Part shown: piece by piece, positions 30,428 through 38,722 of the stretch
Numbering within the stretch: the stretch's first letter is position 1
How the letters are laid out: every line of letters starts with the position of its first letter
Source: MFD02979-c5 sp963705385
GTDB lineage: Bacteria; Bacteroidota; Bacteroidia; Cytophagales; Amoebophilaceae
Length of the DNA stretch: 64,000 nucleotides
Assembly (NCBI GenBank): GCA_963705385.1
Contig: OY970075.1
Span: 806,001 to 870,000, forward strand
Reading direction: 5' to 3'
Made by a program: the position numbers and the translations under genes
Notes under the pieces: generated by a model
Told to the model about the DNA's origin: nothing
Seen by the model: the letters and a program-made list of their open reading frames with translations, nothing else
Databases searched by the model: none

Positions 30428-30517
30428 TTGCTATGCATATCAAAACCAGCGTCCTTACCGATCCTAATTTTTTTGCTATGCGTATCAAAACCAACGCCTT
30501 TAGAGATCCTAATTTTA
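30428..30517 (+). repeat. 45-bp tandem duplication at the start of the MFS gene
   Basis: Two 45-bp units (30428-30472 and 30473-30517) encode FAMHIKTSVLTDPNF and FAMRIKTNAFRDPNF. The units have the same length and frame and differ at a handful of bases. Each unit has its own ATG (30433 and 30478), so the gene has two equivalent starts. Confidence 0.85.
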
Positions 30518-31680
30518 GAGGATTTATTATTCCTTATGCTGTCTATAGTTTGGGCAAATGGATTTCCTTGAGCGCGCTACCGTCACTGATTGCCCAGAAA
30601 TTTAATTCACAAGCCACGTTGGTTGTCTCGCTAGGATTACACGTTTTACCTCAGGTCATCTGTGCGCCACTCATAGCAACTACTTTACTCAAAAAGGGCC
30701 CCAAAACCCTACTAGTTACTGCTATCTTATGGCTTGCAGTGACCCAACTAACCTTACCCCATATTGCCAATCACTTTGCCTTTCAAGGCTTGATCCTATT
30801 CACAGGAATTATTGATACAGCCATCGTGGCTTCTGTATCAGCGCTACGCTCACAACTTATTCCAGAAGGAGAAAATATTTCTGCCAATGCCCTGTTCGCA
30901 ACAGTTGAGCGTTCTTCAAGGATATTAGGGCCTGCTTTGGCAGTGGTAATTCTATGGAAACTATCGATTACGCAAAGTTTTTATGCTACAGCTCTATTGT
31001 TAATAATAGCTTCAACCATGCTCTCAAGAGCAAACATAAGGCTAACAACAAAACCCAGTAACACTCTACAAAAGGTAGAGTATTCAAGCTTTTTAAGGCT
31101 ATTTCGCAGTAAACCTATCCTCTGGACTATTTTTATACCTGGTTTAGGGTATGCTATCCTATTAGGCACCCTGAATCTATTCTTGTTTTGGTCTAATACA
31201 GAGACCTTTCACAACCTTGAATCTCGGTGGACCTTACTATTAACGGCTCATGGCATAGGGGCTATGCTGGGTAGTATTATAGCTCCCAAAGCGCTGTGCT
31301 GGATAAATAAAAGGGTACCGTTGCTTAAGACTTACGTTTGGATGAGCTTGCTACGGAGCTTAGGCTTTATGGCTTTGGCTGGAGTAGCACATTTTGGGTT
31401 AGCCCTTGCTATACTAGTGCTGGTAGGTTTGCCAGAACTACTTGAAGTGGTATGCTTCTTTACGCTGCTGCAGAAACACCTGAAAGCTGGCGAGGAAAGT
31501 GTATTTTATGCGCTAAGTCTCCCTGTATTTTACGGCTTTGTTTTTTTGGGAACTATGATGGGAGGGATATATACTAAAAACTTAATGAGCCTGAGTGGAT
31601 TTTGGGCCTTGGCCTCTGGCTTACCTGTACTGTTGATATTGCCTTTCTTGCTTAGCAATAAAAGGTTAAATAAAACTTAA
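30433..31680 (+). CDS. MFS-family transporter
   Basis: A polytopic membrane protein of about 415 residues with 11-12 hydrophobic segments, of the major facilitator type that resembles drug or metabolite exporters (DHA-like): the first helix pair follows FRGFIIPYAVYSLGKW, and a polar central loop (SRANIRLTTKPSNTLQKVEYSSFLRLF) separates the two halves. The substrate cannot be told from the sequence. The start is uncertain: GTG at 30397, ATG at 30433 or ATG at 30478; the last gives the most family-like N-terminus because the first two lie in a tandem duplication. A candidate promoter lies at 30177-30207. Confidence 0.78.
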   Translation: MHIKTSVLTDPNFFAMRIKTNAFRDPNFRGFIIPYAVYSLGKWISLSALPSLIAQKFNSQATLVVSLGLHVLPQVICAPLIATTLLKKGPKTLLVTAILWLAVTQLTLPHIANHFAFQGLILFTGIIDTAIVASVSALRSQLIPEGENISANALFATVERSSRILGPALAVVILWKLSITQSFYATALLLIIASTMLSRANIRLTTKPSNTLQKVEYSSFLRLFRSKPILWTIFIPGLGYAILLGTLNLFLFWSNTETFHNLESRWTLLLTAHGIGAMLGSIIAPKALCWINKRVPLLKTYVWMSLLRSLGFMALAGVAHFGLALAILVLVGLPELLEVVCFFTLLQKHLKAGEESVFYALSLPVFYGFVFLGTMMGGIYTKNLMSLSGFWALASGLPVLLILPFLLSNKRLNKT

Positions 31681-31774
31681 AGCTTAAGTAGTTCATTAAA
31701 TTCTAACTTGCTTCCTTAAAGAATTATAATTTAAAGTAAAGCAATCTACCAGACCATGAACTCTTCGGTATAGA

Positions 31775-31918
31775 TTACCTGATCGTATGTGCTTCTCTCT
31801 TTATTACCCTCTTAGGTACTCTATTGTTTAACATATCAGCCAGGCTAGTTGCACTCTTTTCAGGGTAGAGTTTCGCATCGGCTACCCTCGAATAGCTATC
31901 AATAAAAGTGTGAGTACA
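31775..31918 (-). pseudogene. IS481-type transposase, internal fragment
   Basis: About 48 codons on the minus strand: CTHTFIDSYSRVADAKLYPE followed by KSATSLADMLNNRV. This is the DDE core around one catalytic aspartate (FID), as in IS481-family transposases. The frame breaks on both sides and stops follow. The region 31681-32267 is otherwise non-coding and looks like a decayed insertion. Together with 12012-12308 it shows past IS481 activity; the two fragments cover different parts of the protein. Confidence 0.75.
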
Positions 31919-32267
31919 CTCTTACTGATTTCCTATAAAGCTTCTCGTCTCGTATAGTTCTTTAAACCTGTAATAACTTATCTCTACTATATACCCATGG
32001 TCTTACAAGCAGCAGATATATTTCCTAAGCTTTTAGCTAACGCAAACAATCCTGGCTTACGTTTTATGCTTCTGTGGTGTAGACTCATTCTGTCTTCCAA
32101 TCAATTGAGTAATTAGTTCCTATTGTACTAACTATAAGTTTGAATCTAAACCACTACAAGAAACCTTACTTCTAGATAAAATAAAGGTGAATAGAAAATT
32201 TTTGAATAAGTTTTACTGTGTCTACTTTTTGCCTAAATCCTTGACAGATAGAAGCTTATGACTAGTG

Positions 32268-32342
32268 TCGGGATGGCAGGATTCGAACCTGCGACCTCCT
32301 GCTCCCAAAGCAGGCGCGATAACCGAGCTACGCTACATCCCG
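32268..32342 (-). tRNA. tRNA-Pro (TGG)
   Basis: The cloverleaf closes with acceptor arms CGGGATG and CATCCCG; the C1-G72 pair is typical of bacterial proline tRNAs. The anticodon stem is CCTGC/GCAGG with loop TTTGGGA, giving anticodon TGG. The T loop is GGTTCGAATCC. Minus strand, first of a three-tRNA cluster. Confidence 0.95.
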
Positions 32343-32386
32343 GGGATGGCTCTATATTGCCTCTAGGATACAATATGGGTTAGTAT

Positions 32387-32475
<89 letters not shown>

Positions 32476-32661
32476 TAATACCCTTAAACGCGGTAAATAT
32501 AGCATTACAGCGTACACATAAACAAACACCACAACAAGGGATAGCTCCATAGCTCTACAAAAGGTGCTTTAAAATAGTTTGATTAGGGAAAACCACGGCT
32601 TTTTTTGCAAGCTATTGATGAAGCAGCATTAATGCGATGATTTTATAGAAATTTGGAAGAG

Positions 32662-32736
32662 TCGGGATGGGGGGATTTGAACCCCCGGCCTCTCGCACCC
32701 TAAGCGAGTGCGCTAACCGGGCTGCGCTACATCCCG
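32662..32736 (-). tRNA. tRNA-Pro (AGG), rare anticodon
   Basis: The acceptor is CGGGATG/CATCCCG with a C1-G72 pair, as in proline tRNAs. The anticodon stem CTCGC/GCGAG encloses loop TTAGGGT, so the anticodon is AGG. All arms pair. Most bacteria read CCU/CCC with a GGG anticodon; A34 in proline tRNA is uncommon and may be deaminated to inosine. Confidence 0.88.
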
Positions 32737-32744
32737 AACAAAGA

Positions 32745-32752
32745 CAAAGGTA
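32745..32752 (-). promoter_or_regulatory. -7 box upstream of tRNA-Pro (AGG)
   Basis: TACCTTTG on the minus strand, 9 bp before the tRNA 5' end. No TTG at 19 bases (the best triplet nearby is CTG at spacing 18). It may serve the three-tRNA cluster. Confidence 0.4.
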
Positions 32753-32942
32753 AATAAAATCTTCTGAGAACAGCTATCCTGTGCTCTCTGGTTTACTATA
32801 GAAAAATATTTTTCACTTTGTCATACCGTTTGGATTCCATAAATTCACCGCCAGGCTATTTTGAGCGTTATTAACTATTGTTCGAGAGCAAAGGGCCGAA
32901 GGTACTACCCCTAATTGTTAAGCTGTAAAATGAGGAGTGATT

Positions 32943-34325
32943 ATGGTCAACTCAGTGGAAACAACCAACCTGGTGCGCTGGACCCAGCTTCTGGAGCAGC
33001 GGCAAGAAGGAGAGTTGTTATCTTTACTGAGGGTCGCCCCCATCATTGAGGTAGCAGAATTTTTAGTTCAACAGCCTCCTGAGGTACTATTAGCATTATT
33101 CATTTTACTTCCCGAAGAACTTCAGGGTGCTGTCTTTGCTAATTTTGAAGAAGAGCAACAGCTAGTCTTATACCAACTGCTGAGTAAAAAAAACTTTGCT
33201 GACATCTTTTCCCACATTCCCTCTCACCAACGTGCTGAATTTTACCAGCAGCTTGGTGACAAAGAACAAGTCAAAATTCTCCCATACTTATCCAAAAAGG
33301 ATAGAGAAGATGTAATTACCTTAAGTGCTTATCCTCCTGAGACGGCCGGTGGCATTATGAGTACTGATTTTGCGACTGTCATGGAAGGCATGACCGTCAA
33401 GCAAGCCATCCAAAAACTCAGGGAAGATTCTCCTTCTAAAAAAATGATCTATTACATCTATGTGATAGACAAAAACATGCAGATGATAGGGTTTGTTTCT
33501 TTGAAAGACCTGATCATGGCTGCGCCTAACCAGAAAGTAGCCAGGGTTTTACATGAAAGCTTTGTCTATGCTGAAATAAACGATGATCGGGAGTCTGTTG
33601 TACAAAAGATAGAGAAGTACGATCTGATAGCTATACCTATTCTTAATGAAGAAAAGCAGTTGGTAGGGATTGTGCGTTATGATGATGCTATGGACGTCAT
33701 CCGAGCCGAAGAGACAGAAGACATGGAAAAGTTCATGGGGATTGTTTCTAACGAAGAATCTTCAGATTACCTAAAGGCTTCTAGCTTTCAGCACTTTAAG
33801 AAACGAGTAACGTGGATAGTGGGCCTTTTTATCGCTAGCTTTTTATCTGAAATCATCATCCATAAACATGAAGCACTGCTAGCTAGGCTGACCATTTTGG
33901 CGTTGTACTTGCCCATGATTGCAGGCGTGGGGGGAAATGCAGGCGGTCAAGCTGCCACAGTAGTTATTAGGGCAGTATCTCTTGGCCAGGTCACACTCCA
34001 CAATTGGCTACGGATCATTCTCAAAGAAGCTCAAGTAGCTTTTTTGCTGGCTCTGTGCTTATTCTTTCTAGCTTTCCTCAAAGTTATTATCCTCTCTGGC
34101 AACGTTGTCCTGGACAACTACAGCATTTACAGTTTGGCCTTTATCATTGCACTGGCGCTCAGTTTACAAGTTGTCACTTCGACGGTACTTGGGGCTGCTT
34201 TACCACTCATCGCCAAATATTTTAATGGAGATCCTACTGTGGCTGCTAGTCCTGCCATTACTACGCTTGTAGATATCACGGGTATGCTTATCTATTTCTC
34301 CATTGCAATGATTTTTCTGCTTTAG
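32943..34325 (+). CDS. mgtE: Magnesium transporter MgtE
   Basis: A protein of about 460 residues with the MgtE plan: a superhelical N-domain (residues about 10-130), two CBS domains (about 130-255; PETAGGIMSTDF opens the pair), a connecting helix (ETEDMEKFMGI), and five membrane helices with the pore motif GVGGNAGGQAATVVIRA and the conserved NGDPTVAASPAITTLVD. MgtE is a Mg2+-gated Mg2+ channel; the N and CBS domains sense cytosolic Mg2+. The start is ATG 32943; an in-frame GTG lies 6 bp upstream. It stands alone, downstream of the tRNA cluster and convergent with rng. Confidence 0.94.
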   Translation: MVNSVETTNLVRWTQLLEQRQEGELLSLLRVAPIIEVAEFLVQQPPEVLLALFILLPEELQGAVFANFEEEQQLVLYQLLSKKNFADIFSHIPSHQRAEFYQQLGDKEQVKILPYLSKKDREDVITLSAYPPETAGGIMSTDFATVMEGMTVKQAIQKLREDSPSKKMIYYIYVIDKNMQMIGFVSLKDLIMAAPNQKVARVLHESFVYAEINDDRESVVQKIEKYDLIAIPILNEEKQLVGIVRYDDAMDVIRAEETEDMEKFMGIVSNEESSDYLKASSFQHFKKRVTWIVGLFIASFLSEIIIHKHEALLARLTILALYLPMIAGVGGNAGGQAATVVIRAVSLGQVTLHNWLRIILKEAQVAFLLALCLFFLAFLKVIILSGNVVLDNYSIYSLAFIIALALSLQVVTSTVLGAALPLIAKYFNGDPTVAASPAITTLVDITGMLIYFSIAMIFLL

Positions 34326-34350
34326 TGTTTTATAATTTTCCTGTTGGAGA

Positions 34351-34431
34351 GGGTAAAAATTTGGCTGAGTTTAAAAGTGTTTGTTGTCTAGTACACTACT
34401 AGCCGGTGGATAGAAGTTTAATTTTTTACCC
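34351..34431. repeat. Nested inverted repeats between convergent mgtE and rng
   Basis: The outer arms GGGTAAAAATT (34351-34361) and AATTTTTTACCC (34420-34431) match apart from one extra T. Between them CTAGTA-CAC-TACTAG (34388-34402) is a perfect short hairpin. The position between two gene 3' ends suggests a bidirectional terminator, although neither hairpin is GC-rich. Confidence 0.35.
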
Positions 34432-34479
34432 AGCTTTAGCAGCTCTTAGTTAATGAAGATAGTCTAGCAAAAAGGTAAA

Positions 34480-36036
34480 TTAGCGATCTAGCTCAAGTTC
34501 TTCTCCCTGTTTGTTGAAGAACTTAAACTCAGTGAGGCCCAGCGAGGAATCTTCTCTAAGTCCAATCCACGTCTTGTGCTTCAGCAGCCATTTGGACCAC
34601 CTTGAAAAAACCCCATGGGAGAAATAAGCATACAGATAAGGATGTAAAAAAAGGGTAATATTTTTTTCATTTTGGTTTGCAAGCACTAGCTCAAGGCTCT
34701 TTTCAATCTGCTCAGCTATGGCAATAGAAGCGGCTATGTTACCCGTACCTCCACAAGTAGGGCATTGCTCCTGGGTAACGACATTCATCTCTGGCCTAGA
34801 ACGCTGGCGTGTAAGCTGCATGACGCCAAACCTGGAAAGTGGAAGCACTGTGGTTTTAGAACGATCTTCCCGAAGTAAGTCTTTCATCTTTTGGTAAAGC
34901 ATGCGCTTGTGCTTTATCTCCTTCAGGCCAATGTAGTCTACAGCAATAATTCCCCCCATATCTCGCAATCGAATCTGGCGGACTATTTCTTTAGTAGCAG
35001 CTAAGTTTACATTCAAAGCCATCTCCTCCTGGTCTTCGTCTATGACTGTCCTATTGCCACTATTTACATCTACTACATGCATGGCTTCTGTGTGCTCAAT
35101 AATCAGATAACCGCCCCCTTCTATGCTAACAGTTCGGCCAAAGAGTATCTTTAGCTGCTTCTCTATGCCAAAATGCTCAAATATCTTGGTCTTGCTTTGG
35201 TAATGCTTGACGATTTTTTCTTTTTCAGGAGCAATTTTACGGATGTATTGTTTGATCTCTTCATACGCTTGCTTATCATCTACAAGAATATTATCGAAAG
35301 ACTCGTTGAGCATGTCTCTGAGAATAGAAGAAGCCCTGTTCATTTCTCCTATAACCTTGTCTCTAGGGACCACCTTACTAAGCTTAGTGACACCTTCTTC
35401 CCACCTTTTAAGTAAATCTTTGAGATCTTTGTCCAGCTCAGCAGCTTCTTTGTTCTCGGCAGCAGTCCTAACGATGATACCAAAGTTTTTAGGCTTAATG
35501 GAAGAGATGAGGCGAACCAATCTTTTCTTTTCTTCACTGCCCGTAATCTTTTTGGAGATATTGATGGTATCAATAAAAGGCACGAGGATCATGTACCTTC
35601 CTGCGATAGACAACTCAGCAGACAGCCGAGGACCTTTGGTAGAGATGGGTTCTTTGACTACCTGCACAAGGATGTGCTGGTTTCTGGACAGGGCTTCAGA
35701 AATCTTTCCCAGCTTATCTGTCTCTGGTTCAATACCAAACTGGTTCAGCTCATAACCAGGATTTTTATCCTTCATAGCAAGTTGGAGAAACTTGTTTAGG
35801 GACTTAAATTGAGGGCCTAGGTCAGAATAATGCAAAAAGGCATCCTTCTTGTAACCTATATCAATAAAGCTCGCGTTTAGACTGGGCAAAAGGCGCTTAA
35901 TAGTACCTAAATAGATATCTCCAACTATGAATTCATTGTTTTTTTCATCTATGTGATATTCAAGGAGTCCACCTTCTTTCAGAAGTGCTATTCGAAAGCC
36001 ATCCTGTGTAGCATTAATAACTAGTTCGTTAGCCAA
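34480..36036 (-). CDS. rng: Ribonuclease G/E family endoribonuclease
   Basis: A 518-residue protein of RNase G length. It has the N-terminal S1-like domain (FIVGDIYLGTIKRLLPSLNASFIDIGYKKDAFLHYSDL, about 37-74), the catalytic segment with VVDVNSGNRTVIDED (about 320-335, the metal-binding Asp) and GGIIAVDYIGL (second Asp), the motif VLPLSRFGVMQLTRQRSRPE and the zinc-link CPTCGGTG (about 405-412). It processes 16S precursor ends and degrades mRNA. The long C-terminal scaffold of RNase E is absent. The small basic gene at 36137 and the HU gene lie upstream on the same strand, an arrangement common in Bacteroidota. Confidence 0.94.
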   Translation of the reverse strand: MANELVINATQDGFRIALLKEGGLLEYHIDEKNNEFIVGDIYLGTIKRLLPSLNASFIDIGYKKDAFLHYSDLGPQFKSLNKFLQLAMKDKNPGYELNQFGIEPETDKLGKISEALSRNQHILVQVVKEPISTKGPRLSAELSIAGRYMILVPFIDTINISKKITGSEEKKRLVRLISSIKPKNFGIIVRTAAENKEAAELDKDLKDLLKRWEEGVTKLSKVVPRDKVIGEMNRASSILRDMLNESFDNILVDDKQAYEEIKQYIRKIAPEKEKIVKHYQSKTKIFEHFGIEKQLKILFGRTVSIEGGGYLIIEHTEAMHVVDVNSGNRTVIDEDQEEMALNVNLAATKEIVRQIRLRDMGGIIAVDYIGLKEIKHKRMLYQKMKDLLREDRSKTTVLPLSRFGVMQLTRQRSRPEMNVVTQEQCPTCGGTGNIAASIAIAEQIEKSLELVLANQNEKNITLFLHPYLYAYFSHGVFSRWSKWLLKHKTWIGLREDSSLGLTEFKFFNKQGEELELDR

Positions 36037-36136
36037 TTTTTTTAAATATTATGTTTAACTAAAAACGGGTATAAATAGCTAGAAACAACGTTGGAGTGGG
36101 TAAAGAGTAGTCAAGCATGGAGCCTACGCATGGCGT

Positions 36137-36226
36137 TTACTTCTTTTTGTGTCTGTTCATTCTCAGGCGCTTTTTACGCTTATGGGTAGCCATCTTGTGT
36201 CTTTTTCTTTTTTTACCGCAAGGCAT
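36137..36226 (-). CDS. 29-residue basic protein, AURKAIP1/mS38-like (putative ribosomal)
   Basis: The translation starts MPCGKKRKRHKMATHKRKKR and ends with LRMNRHKKK. It resembles a short, extremely basic protein found widely in Bacteroidota and the C-terminal segment of the mitochondrial ribosomal protein mS38 (AURKAIP1), including the KRKRHKM...HKRKKRLR pattern. Such peptides coat rRNA. It lies between HU and rng, about 100 bp from the rng start. It is too short for most gene finders. The identification is by pattern recall; no alignment was run. Confidence 0.75.
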   Translation of the reverse strand: MPCGKKRKRHKMATHKRKKRLRMNRHKKK

Positions 36227-36521
36227 ATTGATAGGATTTCTTAATGATTGTTATCTTGTAACTCTTCTCTTTCTCTTTAGGAGGCCACAGAAGTAGCGCT
36301 TTGTTAGCCACCACTCAGGTGCACCTTCCTACACAAAAAGGCAATGATTTGTCGTTAATACTTGCATGAGCTCTAGTGCTAGAGATCCGAACAAGTTTTG
36401 AACATGTGCTACAAATCTAACATATTTTAGGGAATCAAAGTTCAATCTCATACATCTTAGCTACAACTGCTTATGAGGCTTAGCTTTCAGACCAAGCTAG
36501 CTGTGAACAGCATCCTCTTAG

Positions 36522-36836
36522 CTAGTCAGCAGCGCCATCTTGTGGGTCGACACTTATTAATAACTCTTTTGTTTTAGTAATAAAAGATTTGGCTGGCCTA
36601 AAGCTGGGCACATAATGTTCCTCAATGATAATAGCTGTATTTTGGGATATGTTCCTAGCTATTTTTTTCCCTTTTCTCTTAGCTAAGAAACAGCCAAATC
36701 CTCTAAAATGAACCTTTTCTCCTTCACTTACGGCATTTTGAACACTTCGGAGTAGTGCCTCTACAGTAATTTGTACGTCTGCTTTACTAATACCAGTTTT
36801 TTGAGCAACTTTTGAGATAACATCTGATTTTTTCAT
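36522..36836 (-). CDS. hup: HU/IHF-family DNA-binding protein
   Basis: A 104-residue protein with the HU/IHF fold: N-terminal helices MKKSDVISKVAQKTGISKADVQITVEALL, then the saddle VSEGEKVHFRGFGCFLAKRKGKKIARNISQN and the arm VPSFRPAKSFI. It bends and compacts DNA. The FRGFGCF motif and arm proline are conserved; the arm sequence resembles IHF/HU of Bacteroidota. The C-terminal 12 residues (ISVDPQDGAAD) are an acidic tail. The adjacent gap 36227-36521 holds no other gene; a -7-like box (36412-36419) could serve the small basic gene, but without a matching -33 box. Confidence 0.93.
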   Translation of the reverse strand: MKKSDVISKVAQKTGISKADVQITVEALLRSVQNAVSEGEKVHFRGFGCFLAKRKGKKIARNISQNTAIIIEEHYVPSFRPAKSFITKTKELLISVDPQDGAAD

Positions 36837-36979
36837 TTTAGGCGCACTATAAAGCCATCAACGTGGAAATGGTAAGTACCCTCATTGGAAATCACCCTAA
36901 GCTACAAGAAAATTCATGTTTTATTGTATTAACTGTGTATTTTGCCCTGCGTCCAAGCAATCTCAACTAGCCTATCCCT

Positions 36980-38104
36980 TTGTCACAGCTTTCTATCCAA
37001 TATCCCGCGAGCGGACCTAAAAGAGACCTAACAAAGGTGCTCTTTGCAAAATGGCTTATTGCTTGGTACCAAGTCCATAAGCGCCATTTACCTTGGAGAG
37101 AAACACACGATCCTTACAAAATTTGGCTTTCAGAGATCATTTTACAACAGACTAGGGTAGCACAGGGTCTTCCCTACTACCAAAGCTTTGTTGAAAAGTA
37201 CCCTTCTGTAGAGGATCTGGCTAATGCCAATGAGGAGGAAGTAATGCGCCTATGGCAAGGGCTAGGGTATTATTCCAGAGCAAGGAACATGCATGCCTGT
37301 GCCCACATAATTGCTACCCAACTCAATGGAAAGTTTCCTAACAACTACAAAGACCTGCTGCATTTAAAAGGAGTAGGCAAGTACACGGCTGCTGCTATTG
37401 CTTCAATTGCCTTTAAAGAACCCGTTCCTGTGGTAGATGGTAATGTATATCGGGTATTGGCTAGGGTGTTTGGCATAGAAGAAGACATTGCATCTACCCA
37501 AGGAATCAAAGCCATTTATGACCTTGCGCATTCATTGGTCCCTCAAAAAGAAGCTGACTTGTACAGCCAAGCTATCATGGAGTTTGGAGCAACCCATTGT
37601 ACACCTGTTAAACCAAAATGTACTACTTGCATTTTTCAAGAGTGCTGTGTAGCGTTTCATACTAGTAGGCAGTACACGCTTCCCCTCAAAAGCAAAAAAA
37701 TAAAAATCAGACAACGGTTCCTTCATTATCTTGTTATGCAGTACGATGGAAAGTTATACATGAAACGTAGAGATACAGCAGGCATTTGGGCCGGTCTTTA
37801 TGATTTTTATTTAGTTGAAGATGAAGGGCTCAAAGAAGCCCAACAGCTAGAAGACAAGCTGATAGATTTAATACACTACCACAAAGTAACCATTAACAGA
37901 AAAAATAAGCTGTACAAACACTTGTTAACGCACCGAAGACTGTATGTCCATTTCTTTCATATCCAAGCAACAACCTCTCTCATCAAAGAAGCATCACCCT
38001 TATTGCAGCAGGTTGGTATTAAGGCTTTTACCTTGGAGGAGACCAGAGCGCTCCCTAAGCCAATTTTAATCAACAAGTTTTTGGAAGAAGAATTTTATGC
38101 TTAG
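36980..38104 (+). CDS. mutY: A/G-specific adenine glycosylase MutY
   Basis: A 374-residue protein that removes adenine mispaired with 8-oxoguanine. It has the helix-hairpin-helix LKGVGKYTAAAIASIAF, the catalytic glutamate in WLSEIILQQTRV (about residue 47), the catalytic aspartate in VPVVDGNVYRVLARVFG (about 155), the iron-sulfur cluster CTPVKPKCTTCIFQECC (cysteines spaced 6, 2, 5; about 208-224), and a C-terminal NUDIX-like oxoG recognition domain. The start is TTG, the only in-frame start before the core. It heads mutY-ssb-gldE, a conserved gene order in Bacteroidota. Confidence 0.94.
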   Translation: MSQLSIQYPASGPKRDLTKVLFAKWLIAWYQVHKRHLPWRETHDPYKIWLSEIILQQTRVAQGLPYYQSFVEKYPSVEDLANANEEEVMRLWQGLGYYSRARNMHACAHIIATQLNGKFPNNYKDLLHLKGVGKYTAAAIASIAFKEPVPVVDGNVYRVLARVFGIEEDIASTQGIKAIYDLAHSLVPQKEADLYSQAIMEFGATHCTPVKPKCTTCIFQECCVAFHTSRQYTLPLKSKKIKIRQRFLHYLVMQYDGKLYMKRRDTAGIWAGLYDFYLVEDEGLKEAQQLEDKLIDLIHYHKVTINRKNKLYKHLLTHRRLYVHFFHIQATTSLIKEASPLLQQVGIKAFTLEETRALPKPILINKFLEEEFYA

Positions 38105-38143
38105 TTTGGTGGGATTGTAACGTAAAAAAATAAAAGTTTAGTC

Positions 38144-38560
38144 ATGTCAGGGGTTAACAAAGTTATCTTAGTTGGCAACTTGGGAAAAGATCCTGAAGTA
38201 AGACATTTGGAAAATGATAGAACACGCACTACGTTCACCCTAGCCACCAACGAAACTTACAAGAACAAAGCAGGAGAAAGAATAACTACAACCGAGTGGC
38301 ACAACGTGGTGCTATGGGGCCCAGTCGCTGAATTTTCTGGAAAATATTTGTCTAAAGGACGACAAGTTTACATTGAAGGAAAACTGACCAGCCGTTCTTA
38401 TGTAGACAAAGAAGGGGAAAAAAAACACATCACAGAAGTGGTGGGGCAGCATCTGATGCCACTAGGAGCTGGCAAAGGTAATGCTTCTGAGCCCGCTGTA
38501 TCAAACACAACTCAGTTTGTTGCAGTAGAGGATGAAGGAACCGATGGACTTCCCTTTTAA
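38144..38560 (+). CDS. ssb: Single-stranded DNA-binding protein
   Basis: A 138-residue protein. The OB fold is seen in MSGVNKVILVGNLGKDPEVR, FTLATNETYKN, TEWHNVVLWGPVAEF and the YIEGKLTSRSYVDKEGEKKHITEVV strands. The acidic tail ends in TDGLPF, the partner-binding tip (compare DDLPF). Short tail, as in other Bacteroidota. It lies 39 bp after mutY. Confidence 0.96.
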   Translation: MSGVNKVILVGNLGKDPEVRHLENDRTRTTFTLATNETYKNKAGERITTTEWHNVVLWGPVAEFSGKYLSKGRQVYIEGKLTSRSYVDKEGEKKHITEVVGQHLMPLGAGKGNASEPAVSNTTQFVAVEDEGTDGLPF

Positions 38561-38722
38561 ATTGAGTACTAGCTCAGCCTGCCCTGACTACTGTCCCTTT
38601 ATACAAAAAACTCTAAAGCACCCGAGATGTGCTTAAAAGGGGTAAACATAATATTTCAGTGTCTAAAGACTGCTCGGCTTTCATACTGATCCGTTCTTGT
38701 GCCTAGCTATTATAAGTCATAG

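Noticed and set aside
30177..30467. 96-codon frame upstream of the MFS gene
   Set aside because: It overlaps the candidate promoter and the MFS start, begins with TTG and has no recognisable motifs.
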